This document shows, one piece after another, positions 34,792 through 42,964 of a DNA stretch of 64,000 bases (position 1 is its first letter; the number at the start of each line of letters is the position of its first letter). The stretch spans positions 124,001 to 188,000 of the forward strand of contig NZ_JBHTJV010000025.1 of the NCBI RefSeq assembly GCF_042676045.1. The letters run 5' to 3'. The DNA comes from Pseudahrensia aquimaris (lineage in GTDB: Bacteria; Pseudomonadota; Alphaproteobacteria; Rhizobiales; Rhizobiaceae). The notes beneath the pieces were generated by a model. That model was not told the origin of the DNA and searched no databases. It saw only the letters and a list, made by a program, of their open reading frames with translations. The position numbers were made by a program, and so were the translations under genes.

Positions 34792-35948
34792 TGTGTCGAA
34801 ACTTCCACCTTTAATGGGCCTCTGAAGGCCCATCCGCCGAATGTGACGTCTGCCTTTAAGCGCATGTTTGGGAAGGCTTCGAACAGCATGGGCAGCGCCA
34901 CTTCTGCGATAAGTGTGCGCGAAGCGGCGGCTCAGGCGCAGAAATGCGGACCCGCGCCGAATGAGATCGCTTTTGATGTGTCGCGGTTGACTCGAAACGC
35001 ATCGGGTTCGTCGAAGTGATCTTCGTCGCGGTTGGCAGATGAGAACATCAGGAATGCGCGCGTGCCTTTGACCAGCGTAACGCCGCCCCATTCAAAGTCC
35101 TGTTTGATTTCGCGCGGCGACATTCCAATGGGGGAAATCCAGCGGGCATATTCCTCGAAAACCTGAAGCCATGTTGCTTCGTCTTTCGCTACTTTGGCGC
35201 GTTCCTCCGGGTGGGTAAGCAGCGCCCAAGCGGCTCCGGCAATCGCGTCACGCGGTTCGTTTTGACCGCCACTGATTGCGAGCTTCACGTTGGCGCGGAT
35301 GCTTTCGATCGGTTGGCCCGCCCGGTGGAGTACCGCGACGATGCTCGTATCATCGTCTGGCGCGTTTGCAGCGATGCGGGCGTCAATTGCCGCGTCTAAC
35401 TTGGCAGTAGCAGCGTGGCAGGCTGCTTCTAGCGCGGGGTCGCCACCGTAATTACCGACGCCGTCAATCATGGCCTGAGAGGTCTGGTCTATTTCATCGG
35501 GCCGCAGTTGCGTTAGTCCTGTAATGTGTCGAAGTGCATGGCCGGAGACTGGCATGGCAAAATCCCGCACTATGTCGAAGCCGCTGCGGTCTTTCAGACC
35601 GTCGATGACGGTGCGTGTTTCGCGCTCGAAATGCGTCCGCCATGTGTTTTTCACAGTCTTGGGCGAGATGGCTGGAAAAATCTCGCGCCGCTCTTTCATA
35701 TGCGCGTCGCCGTCCTTGCGCATCATGTTTTCGCCCATCAACACGGTCATCAGTCCGCCCGCCTGCTGGGATGAGAATACGGCAACATTCTTTTCACATG
35801 TGAAGATGTCATCGCGCTTATTCAGTAGGATTGCATTGAGTTGGGGAACAAAACATATGGGCGCGTCGCGGCGCATGGCAGCGAGTGTGGGGTAGGGATC
35901 GTCCCAAAAAGCCTGCGGAATTATACCGAATTCTGGCGGTGCCTTCAT
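34788..35948 (-). pseudogene. Cytochrome P450 with one in-frame TGA after the heme-ligand motif
   Basis: The first 338 codons are a normal P450: I-helix 'LAISGGQNEPRDAIAG', ExxR in 'EEYARW', and heme-ligand 'FGAGPHFCA'. The next codon is TGA at 34934-34932, where the family has the conserved Gly (GGA differs by one base). In the same frame the protein then continues for 47 residues ('AAASRTLIAEVALPMLFEAF', 'LKADVTFGGWAFRGPLKVEV') to a TAA at 34788, exactly the tail a P450 should have. A point nonsense mutation or a base error explains this best. The start overlaps the cobK stop (ATGA), so it is coupled to cobK. Confidence 0.85.
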
Positions 35949-36631
35949 GGGGTGGGCCTTTCGATCATGATCACGGGCAAGCCAAGGGTGCGTGCGGCAA
36001 CAATTTTGCCGTATGCGCCTGGCCCGCCAGAGTTTCGGCAGACTATATGAGTGACCCCGTAAGCCTTGAGTAATGAGGCTTCTTTGTCTGGTTCACTGGA
36101 TGGTTTGCCCAAGACGATTGTATGCTTTGCAAAAGGCAGTGGCGCTTGGGGGCGGTCGATCATGCGGATGATAAAATGAACGTCTTTTCGCCGGGCGAAC
36201 GGAGCAATGTGTTGGCTGCCGAGTGCGAGAAGCACAGTCGCGCCTGGCGGAGGTGAATCAACGGCGGCTTCGGGAGAAGGCAATATGTGCCAATTGTCGC
36301 CCGTCTCGCGCTGCCACGGAGCGCGGGTCAAGACGGTGAGCGTTACGCCCGTGCGCTCTGCGGCAGCTTTTGCGTTGGCGCTGATTTGGATTGCAAAAGG
36401 GTGGGTGGCGTCAATCAATTCGTTGATGGCGTTTTGCAACAGATAATCGGCCAGACCTTCCACACCGCCAAAGCCGCCTACACGCACTTTGCCTGCAACA
36501 GGCTCCGGCTCGCGCGTGCGGCCTGCCAAGGATGTGGTGACGTCGGCACCTTGCGCGACGAGCTCCGCTGCGCGCTCAGCGGCTTCTTTGGTGCCGCCGA
36601 GCAGCAGGATTTTGCGCGGTTTATTCGGCAT
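35945..36631 (-). CDS. cobK: Precorrin-6A reductase
   Basis: 228-residue NADPH-dependent reductase (CobK/CbiJ). 'ILLLGGTKEAAERAAEL', 'LIDATHPFAIQISANAKAA', 'LLALGSQHIAPFA' and 'HIVCRNSGGPGAYGKIVAA' are characteristic. Its start lies inside the end of cbiD (11-nt overlap) and its stop overlaps the P450 start. Confidence 0.93.
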   Translation of the reverse strand: MPNKPRKILLLGGTKEAAERAAELVAQGADVTTSLAGRTREPEPVAGKVRVGGFGGVEGLADYLLQNAINELIDATHPFAIQISANAKAAAERTGVTLTVLTRAPWQRETGDNWHILPSPEAAVDSPPPGATVLLALGSQHIAPFARRKDVHFIIRMIDRPQAPLPFAKHTIVLGKPSSEPDKEASLLKAYGVTHIVCRNSGGPGAYGKIVAARTLGLPVIMIERPTP

Positions 36632-37736
36632 GGGCGATGATTTCCCCCGCTCGGTCGACGATGATCACCTCCGATTCAATCGGCGCATCGCGCAGCGTCT
36701 TACGCACCGTATGCAGCGCCATCCGCGCGATCAGGGCTGGCATGTCGATGCCGTTTTCGCGAGTCAGGCCAAGCACTTCGGCTGCGGTGTTCGCGCCGGT
36801 TATCATCTTCTTCAGATCTTGATTCAAGGCGGGCTCAAGTTCTTGCGCACGCTCTGCCAACCAATCAAAATCCACCTGTGAACGACCCGAATGAAGATCA
36901 AGTGCTCCTTGAGCAAGTTTGACCATCTTGGCGAAACCGCCTGCGATTGTGACATTGGGAACCGGGTTGTTGCGCAGATATTTAAGCATTCCTCCAGCAA
37001 AATCGCCCATATCGAGCAATGCGGTTTCGGGCAAACCGTAGAGTGCCTGCACCGCTGTCTCGGACGTTGAGCCAGTCGCGCCCAATACGCGCTCGTGTCC
37101 TGCTGCACGTGATACGTCGATGCCGCGGTGGATGGAGTGAATCCAGGCCGAGCATGAAAAGGGATGCACCACGCCCGTTGTGCCGAGGATGGAAATCCCG
37201 CCGACGATGCCAAGGCGTGGATTCCATGTTTGCTTGGCCAGTTCCGCGCCGCCGGGCACTGAAATCGTGATTTGCAGATCGGCGGGCAGGTCGTGTGCCG
37301 TGCACAGTTCTTCCACCACACCGCGCATCAAATCGCGGGGGACAGGGTTGATGGCGGGCTCGCCCGGCGGGATGGGCAGGCCTGCTTTGGTGACTATTCC
37401 GACACCATCGCCGGCCTGAAAGACAATTCCACTGCCGGGGGGGAGTGGTACAACGTGGGAGATGATCGTTGCGCCGTGGGTGACATCCGGGTCGTCGCCA
37501 GCGTCCTTGACTATGCCAGCAAGTGCACCTGTGTCGTTTAGCGCTTCATAGCAAAGGGGAAAATGCGGGGCGTCGCCCTTGGGCAACAATATGGCGACGG
37601 GGTCTGGAAATTCGCCTGTAATAAGCGCTGTCAAAGCCGCTTTTGTGGCCGCCGCAGCGCAAGCGCCAGTGGTCCAGCCACGGCGCAATTCGCCTGCTGG
37701 TTTGCGCTCTGGCTCGTTATCGTTTTCAGGCGTCAT
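36621..37736 (-). CDS. cbiD: Cobalt-precorrin-5B C1-methyltransferase-type protein CbiD
   Basis: 371 residues. 'LRRGWTTGACAAAATKAALTAL', 'GDGVGIVTKAGLPIPPGEPAINPVPR', 'GGISILGTTGVVHPFS' and 'GNFVG-like' 'LLDMGDFAGGMLKYL' identify CbiD. It methylates C1 in the cobalt-first route and takes the place of CobF in some organisms that otherwise use the aerobic enzymes. First gene of the minus-strand run cbiD-cobK-P450; a 74-nt divergent gap separates it from cobA. Confidence 0.93.
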   Translation of the reverse strand: MTPENDNEPERKPAGELRRGWTTGACAAAATKAALTALITGEFPDPVAILLPKGDAPHFPLCYEALNDTGALAGIVKDAGDDPDVTHGATIISHVVPLPPGSGIVFQAGDGVGIVTKAGLPIPPGEPAINPVPRDLMRGVVEELCTAHDLPADLQITISVPGGAELAKQTWNPRLGIVGGISILGTTGVVHPFSCSAWIHSIHRGIDVSRAAGHERVLGATGSTSETAVQALYGLPETALLDMGDFAGGMLKYLRNNPVPNVTIAGGFAKMVKLAQGALDLHSGRSQVDFDWLAERAQELEPALNQDLKKMITGANTAAEVLGLTRENGIDMPALIARMALHTVRKTLRDAPIESEVIIVDRAGEIIAHAE

Positions 37737-37810
37737 GAATGGCTTATAGGCGACATAAGTTAGACGTAAAAGCTATGGTTTTTGCCGCTTTCTTGCGCAA
37801 TAGTCGGAGC

Positions 37811-38647
37811 ATGAAACTACCGTTCGACAATATGCCGACATTCGATGCTGGATGGGTATGGCTCGTAGGCGCCGGACCGGGCGATCCGGGACTGTTGACC
37901 ATGCACGCCGTGAACGCTCTGCAGCAGGCTGATGTGGTGGTTTATGATGCTTTGGTGAACGAAGCGATCCTTGCGCTCGCACCCGAGACGGCGCAGATGG
38001 AATATGCGGGAAAGCGCGGCGGGAAGCCTTCGCCGAAGCAGCGTGACATATCCTTGCGGCTGGTTGATCTGGCTCGTGAAGGCAAACGTGTTTGCCGTTT
38101 GAAAGGTGGTGATCCGTTCGTGTTTGGGCGCGGCGGTGAAGAAGCGCTGACATTGGTTGAGAATTCTGTGCCGTTTAGAATCGTTCCGGGCATTTCTGCC
38201 GGCATCGGTGGTTTGGCTTATGCAGGTATTCCGGTGACGCATCGTGATACTAACCACAACGTAACTTTCCTGACTGGCCATGACGCAGGCGGCGTTGTGC
38301 CGGATGCTATCGACTGGGAAGGTGTCGCTAAGGGGTCGCCTGTGATCGTGATGTATATGGCGATGAAACACGCCCATGCAATTGCTGAAAAACTCTTGGC
38401 TGCCGGACGCAAGCCGGATGAGCCGATTGCCTTCGTCTGCAGCGCGACGACCGAGCATCAGCGGGTTCATGAGACCACGCTGGGTAATCTGGGTGATCTG
38501 GAAAGCCTTGGCTTGAAGCCCCCCGCGATTGTTGTGCTGGGCGAAGTGGTGCGTTTGCGCAAGGCGCTTGATTGGCTGGGCGCGATTGACGGACGTGTGC
38601 TTGAGACTGATCCGCTTGGCCTGCGCGCCGTTTCGCAAAGCGCCTGA
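37811..38647 (+). CDS. cobA: Uroporphyrinogen-III C-methyltransferase
   Basis: 278-residue SUMT making precorrin-2. 'WLVGAGPGDPGLLTMHAVNAL', 'VVYDALVNEAIL', 'RLKGGDPFVFGRGGEEA' and 'VPGISAGIGGLAYAGIPVTHR' are diagnostic. The ATG at 37811 gives normal length; earlier in-frame starts (37739, 37775) add a basic stretch that is not conserved. It opens the plus-strand run cobA-cobB-cobC-cobD. Confidence 0.94.
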   Translation: MKLPFDNMPTFDAGWVWLVGAGPGDPGLLTMHAVNALQQADVVVYDALVNEAILALAPETAQMEYAGKRGGKPSPKQRDISLRLVDLAREGKRVCRLKGGDPFVFGRGGEEALTLVENSVPFRIVPGISAGIGGLAYAGIPVTHRDTNHNVTFLTGHDAGGVVPDAIDWEGVAKGSPVIVMYMAMKHAHAIAEKLLAAGRKPDEPIAFVCSATTEHQRVHETTLGNLGDLESLGLKPPAIVVLGEVVRLRKALDWLGAIDGRVLETDPLGLRAVSQSA

Positions 38648-38655
38648 GGCAGGCC

Positions 38656-39960
38656 TTGGCTTCTCCTAAAGGGTTCATGATCGCCGCGCCCCATTCCGGC
38701 AGCGGCAAGACGACATTGACGCTCGGTCTGTTGCGGGCGCTGGAAAAGCGGGGCGCTGCTGTTGCTCCCGCAAAAGCCGGACCGGATTTCATTGATCCCG
38801 CATTTCATACATTCGCAGCTGGAACCGACTGCATCAATCTCGATCCTTGGGCCATGCGTCCCGAATTGATCTCGGCGCTGGTTGCACACCATGCGCAAAA
38901 GCGCGTGTTGGTGGTCGAGGCCATGATGGGCCTGTTCGATGGCGCTGCCGACGGGAGCGGATCGGCGGCTGAACTTGCCGTTATGTTGGGTTTGCCCGTC
39001 GTATTGGTTGTGGATGCTGCCAAGCAATCCCATTCCATCGCGGCGTTGGTTCGCGGGTTTCGAGATCACCGCGATGATGTGGACTTGGCAGCCGTGATAT
39101 TGAACAAGGTCGGTTCGCCACGGCACTTGAAGATGCTGAAGTCGGCGCTGGAAGCCATCAACGTGCCGATGTTCGGTGCCATTATGCGTGATGCTGAACT
39201 TGTCTTGCCGGAACGGCATCTGGGGCTGGTGCAGGCGGGCGAGCATGGTGATCTGGGAGCGTTTGTCGACCATGCGGCGCGGGCCGTTGCAGCTGCTGTC
39301 GACATTGATTCGCTGCTGAATTTGACCCGTGACGATGGGCAAGGGAGCGCTCGCGGCTCCATCCCGCCCCTTGGCCAGCGTATTGCGGTGGCGCGCGATG
39401 AAGCCTTCGCCTTCTGCTATCCGCACCAGTTGATCGGCTGGCAAGAGGCGGGCGCGGAAATCCTGCCATTTTCACCCTTGGGCGACGAAGGACCCGATGA
39501 AAGCGTCGATTGCGTCTTCCTGCCCGGCGGCTATCCTGAGCTTCACGCAGGCAGGCTGGCAGGAAACTCCCAATTTCTCACTGGCTTGAGGCAAGTGGCG
39601 GCTCGGGGTGCGTTCATTTACGGCGAGTGCGGTGGCTATATGGTGCTGGGCGACGGGCTGACCGACAAGGATGGGATGCTCCACGCCATGGCGGGGCTCT
39701 TGCCGCTGACCACCAGTTTTGCCAGCAGAAAGCTGCATCTTGGATATCGCATCGCGTCTGCTCTTGACGACTTGCCGTTTGGGCAAAAAGGAGGCCTTTT
39801 TTCCGCCCATGAGTTTCATTACTCGACAATCGAAGACGAAGGTGCGGCTGATCGCTTGTTTTCAGTTGAGGACGCGCTTGGAGATTATTTAGGCCCGTGC
39901 GGCCTGCGCCGGGACCGTGTTATGGGTTCCTACATGCATTTGATCGACCGCAGGGGTTAA
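38656..39960 (+). CDS. cobB: Hydrogenobyrinic acid / cobyrinic acid a,c-diamide synthase
   Basis: 434-residue amidotransferase. The ATPase domain has 'MIAAPHSGSGKTTLTLGLLRAL', 'KAGPDFIDPAFH' and 'VEAMMGLFDGAADGSGSAAE'; the glutaminase domain has 'FLPGGYPELHAGRLAGN' and 'IYGECGGYMVLGDGL' (nucleophile Cys). The TTG start at 38656 keeps the usual few residues before the P-loop; an ATG at 38677 is the alternative. Confidence 0.93.
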   Translation: MASPKGFMIAAPHSGSGKTTLTLGLLRALEKRGAAVAPAKAGPDFIDPAFHTFAAGTDCINLDPWAMRPELISALVAHHAQKRVLVVEAMMGLFDGAADGSGSAAELAVMLGLPVVLVVDAAKQSHSIAALVRGFRDHRDDVDLAAVILNKVGSPRHLKMLKSALEAINVPMFGAIMRDAELVLPERHLGLVQAGEHGDLGAFVDHAARAVAAAVDIDSLLNLTRDDGQGSARGSIPPLGQRIAVARDEAFAFCYPHQLIGWQEAGAEILPFSPLGDEGPDESVDCVFLPGGYPELHAGRLAGNSQFLTGLRQVAARGAFIYGECGGYMVLGDGLTDKDGMLHAMAGLLPLTTSFASRKLHLGYRIASALDDLPFGQKGGLFSAHEFHYSTIEDEGAADRLFSVEDALGDYLGPCGLRRDRVMGSYMHLIDRRG

Positions 39961-39964
39961 ATTG

Positions 39965-40969
39965 ATGAGCCGTATTGTTCATGGGGGCCGTATCGATGCG
40001 GCAATTGCCAAACATGGTGGAACCCGCGCCAAGTGGCTCGATCTTTCCACTGGCATCAATGCCAAAGGTTGGCCAGTTCCTGAACTTGAAGCCAGCATTT
40101 GGCGAGAACTGCCGGACGAGGGGCTGGCCGATACCTGCCGTGCAGCGGCCCGGAAAGCTTATGGTGTTCACGAGGTCGCGCATGTTTCGCTGGCACCAGG
40201 AAGCCAGATGCACATTCAGGTTCTGCCTCGCCTGTTCAAACCGCAGCCTGTGGCTGTGGTTGGCTTCACCTATCAGGAGCACGGTGTCTGCTGGCAACAA
40301 GCCGGTCACGAAGTCTACGTAACGGACGGTTTGGAGAGTGCAGAGGCGACCGCCCGTATTGTGATTGTGGTCAATCCAAACAATCCCGATGGGCGCATCA
40401 TTGGCCGTTCTGGCCTCGTCGCTCTTGCCAGAAGACTGGGCGCAAAAGGTGGTTTGTTGGTCGTTGATGAAGCATTTGGCGATGTAACGCCAAACGCATC
40501 GGTTGTGCCGGAGGCGGGTCGTGATGGCATGGTTGTGATGCGTTCGCTCGGCAAGTTTTATGGCCTGGCAGGAGCGAGGCTCGGAATGGCGTTTTGTGCG
40601 CCCATGTTGGGTGAAAGACTTGATAGCGCTCTGGGACCGTGGGCGGTTTCCGGGCCGGCTTTGGAAATCGGTACCAAAGCGCTTCTTGATGAAAAATGGC
40701 GCGCCCGCACCCGCAAAGCGTTAAGTGCGGGTCGGGAGGCTTTGGAAGAAGTTCTGCTGAATGCGAAACTGGAGGTTGTGGGTGGCACCGATCTTTTCGT
40801 TTTAGCGCGGCATGAAAAGGCCGACGCTGTTGCTGAGGCTTTGGCGGCCAAGCACATTGCTGTTCGCACCTTTCCGCGCAAGCCTGAGTGGATCAGGTTT
40901 GGTATTCCAGCCCGCAAAAGCGACCTCAACCGCCTAACCAAAGCGCTAACAGCTTTTAATGCTCTTTAG
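39965..40969 (+). CDS. cobC: L-threonine-O-3-phosphate decarboxylase (PLP)
   Basis: 334-residue aminotransferase-fold enzyme producing aminopropanol phosphate for the nucleotide loop (called CobD in enterics). 'IVHGGRIDAAIAKHGG', 'WLDLSTGINAKGWP', 'VVNPNNPDGRII' and the PLP-lysine segment 'VVMRSLGKFYGLAGARLG' are diagnostic. It follows cobB by 4 nt. Confidence 0.93.
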   Translation: MSRIVHGGRIDAAIAKHGGTRAKWLDLSTGINAKGWPVPELEASIWRELPDEGLADTCRAAARKAYGVHEVAHVSLAPGSQMHIQVLPRLFKPQPVAVVGFTYQEHGVCWQQAGHEVYVTDGLESAEATARIVIVVNPNNPDGRIIGRSGLVALARRLGAKGGLLVVDEAFGDVTPNASVVPEAGRDGMVVMRSLGKFYGLAGARLGMAFCAPMLGERLDSALGPWAVSGPALEIGTKALLDEKWRARTRKALSAGREALEEVLLNAKLEVVGGTDLFVLARHEKADAVAEALAAKHIAVRTFPRKPEWIRFGIPARKSDLNRLTKALTAFNAL

Positions 40970-40984
40970 TCTGGCTTGCACATA

Positions 40985-41956
40985 ATGTTGCTGCTCACGA
41001 TTGCCCTTGCGCTCGACTGGTTCATCGGCGAACCCGATGTGTTGTGGCGGCGTGTGCCGCATCCAGTTGTGCTTTTTGGTAAGGTAATTGATTGGTTTGA
41101 TGAGAAGCGTGATGATCAGACTTTGGCTGATCGTTTCCGGCTATCGCCTGATCGCCTTGCGTTCTGGATGGGCATCGTGCTGTTGGCGGCACTGCTCACT
41201 ATCAGCATTCTGATTTCATCGTTTGTACAATTTCTATATTGGCCATTTGGCTGGTTACTGGAGCTTGCCATCGTGACCATTCTGGTTGCTCAAAAGAGCC
41301 TGAAAGATCATGTGCAAGATGTGGCCGATGCGCTGAAAAGAGATGGTGTCGAGGGCGGAAGAAAAGCGGTTTCCATGATCGTGGGGCGCGACGTTTCGCA
41401 ATTGGACGAAAGCGGTGTGTCAAAAGCGGCGGTGGAGAGTCTCGCTGAGAATGCATCGGACGGTGTGGTTGCGCCAGTTCTCTGGTATGCGCTGGCGGGC
41501 CTGCCGGGGATTATTTTTTACAAAGCGGTGAACACGGCTGATTCAATGATCGGACATCGCAACGAGCGCTATGAGTATTTCGGCAAGGCCGCTGCGCGTT
41601 TGGATGATGTTATGAATTGGCCTGCCGCACGCCTGACTGCGCTGCTGGTGGCGGGGGTGGTGGCGGTGCGTGATGGGATTGCGAGCGCGGGGCGGTTGTT
41701 GTCGATTACTGCGCGGGATGCCCCTTCGCACCGATCGCCCAATGCAGGCTGGCCGGAGACAGCTTTTGCCGTTGCGCTGGGCTTGGCTTTGGGCGGACCG
41801 CGTCGCTATGGCGATGATTTTGTCTCTGCACCGCAATTGAACGTGGAAGGCCGCGGATTGCTCAGTGTTGTTGATGTTTCAGCCGCCCTTGGTCTTTTCA
41901 GCCGCCTTTGTTTTGCTCTCATCGGTCTTTGCGGTCTTCTTGCCCTTGTTGGTTGA
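40985..41956 (+). CDS. cobD: Adenosylcobinamide-phosphate synthase, membrane
   Basis: 323-residue integral membrane enzyme (CbiB in enterics) joining adenosylcobyric acid and aminopropanol (phosphate). 'ALDWFIGEPDVLWRRVPHPVVLFGK', split here as 'LDWFIGEPDVLWRRVPHP', 'AVESLAENASDGVVAPVLWY', 'YKAVNTADSMIGHRNERYEY' and 'GGPRRYGDDFVSAPQLN' are diagnostic. Its last 78 nt overlap the convergent hydrolase gene. Confidence 0.93.
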   Translation: MLLLTIALALDWFIGEPDVLWRRVPHPVVLFGKVIDWFDEKRDDQTLADRFRLSPDRLAFWMGIVLLAALLTISILISSFVQFLYWPFGWLLELAIVTILVAQKSLKDHVQDVADALKRDGVEGGRKAVSMIVGRDVSQLDESGVSKAAVESLAENASDGVVAPVLWYALAGLPGIIFYKAVNTADSMIGHRNERYEYFGKAAARLDDVMNWPAARLTALLVAGVVAVRDGIASAGRLLSITARDAPSHRSPNAGWPETAFAVALGLALGGPRRYGDDFVSAPQLNVEGRGLLSVVDVSAALGLFSRLCFALIGLCGLLALVG

Positions 41957-42940
41957 AGCCGTTGACGCTTTGGTCTTGGCAGGAGTCTTAGGCTTTGTGG
42001 CGGCTGTCTTGCGCGGTTTTGTTTTTGAGGTTTCCGCTTTTTTCTCAGGTGCTTTCGGCTTTTTGGGTTTTGTCTTTTTTGGATCAAGTTCGATTTCAAT
42101 CGCGGGCGCTGCAACCAGTTCCACGATTTTTTCCACCATCGCGCTGTTTCCACGGGTTAGCGGATCGACAACGGTGAAGTGGTTTTTGCCTTCGACGCTG
42201 ACATAGTTTGTAGGAGTGCCCAGCATGGTCCAGCGTTCGGCCAGTTCTCTTGATTGGCGATGGAATTCGCTCGATTCCTCTTCACCTGCCCAAGCCTCGA
42301 ATTTGTGCAGCCCCTCCGGCACCCAATAATGCGGACTGGCTGCATGGGCCGATTGTTCGTCTAGTTTCAATGCACCGTTGATCGGTGTTTGCAGTATGGG
42401 TGCCAGATCGTATAGGCCCGAAATACCCATGCCTGCGGTGACCAGATCGTCCGGCAAATCAGGATGAATTGCTGCCCAATCGGTTGCCATCATACATGCG
42501 GAAAGGTGACCGCCTGCGGAATGGCCGATGGTGACAATTTCTCGACCATAAGACTGATGCAATAAAATGCAGGCACGGCGCATTTCGTTGATGATGCCCA
42601 TAACGGAGATTTGCGGACATAAAGTGTAAGAAGGTATGGCAACCGCAATGCCGTGATCGTTTAAGCCGCTTGCCATGTGGCTAAAGCTCTTGCGGTCGAG
42701 TCTCTGCCAATAGCCGCCGTGAATGAACATGACCAAGGGAACGTCTTTTCCTTCGTCGGGCCAAAAAACATCCAGTCTGTTGCGTTCGCCTTGGCCATAG
42801 CGTTTGTCCAGGTCGCAGTGCTCGGCGCGTTGCTCGCGGTAGAACGAAGCATCCATTTGGTAGAGTTCGATAAGTTCGTCTGCGTTGGGAACGCGGCCGG
42901 AATTATCGTATTCCTTGGCGTAGTCGATTGCGTCACTCAT
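41879..42940 (-). CDS. Alpha/beta hydrolase (kynurenine formamidase-like) with lysine-rich C-terminal tail
   Basis: 353 residues. Residues 1 to about 275 form an alpha/beta hydrolase with oxyanion motif 'HGGYWQ', nucleophile elbow 'GHSAGGH' and a late His in 'GKNHFTVV', close to arylformamidases. The last about 75 residues are almost all Lys, Ala, Thr, Pro and Glu in short repeats (KTKPKKPKAPEKK style), like histone H1-type tails. The tail is coded in the part that overlaps the 3' end of cobD on the opposite strand. The tail could bind nucleic acid or another polyanion; the substrate is unproven. Confidence 0.8.
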   Translation of the reverse strand: MSDAIDYAKEYDNSGRVPNADELIELYQMDASFYREQRAEHCDLDKRYGQGERNRLDVFWPDEGKDVPLVMFIHGGYWQRLDRKSFSHMASGLNDHGIAVAIPSYTLCPQISVMGIINEMRRACILLHQSYGREIVTIGHSAGGHLSACMMATDWAAIHPDLPDDLVTAGMGISGLYDLAPILQTPINGALKLDEQSAHAASPHYWVPEGLHKFEAWAGEEESSEFHRQSRELAERWTMLGTPTNYVSVEGKNHFTVVDPLTRGNSAMVEKIVELVAAPAIEIELDPKKTKPKKPKAPEKKAETSKTKPRKTAATKPKTPAKTKASTASTNKGKKTAKTDESKTKAAEKTKGG

Positions 42941-42964
42941 AGCTTTGGTTTTCCGATTCAGCGC

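Noticed and set aside
34932..34934. TGA in the P450 gene as selenocysteine or programmed read-through
   Set aside because: The family has Gly here, no Sec insertion structure is seen, and a single base change explains the codon.
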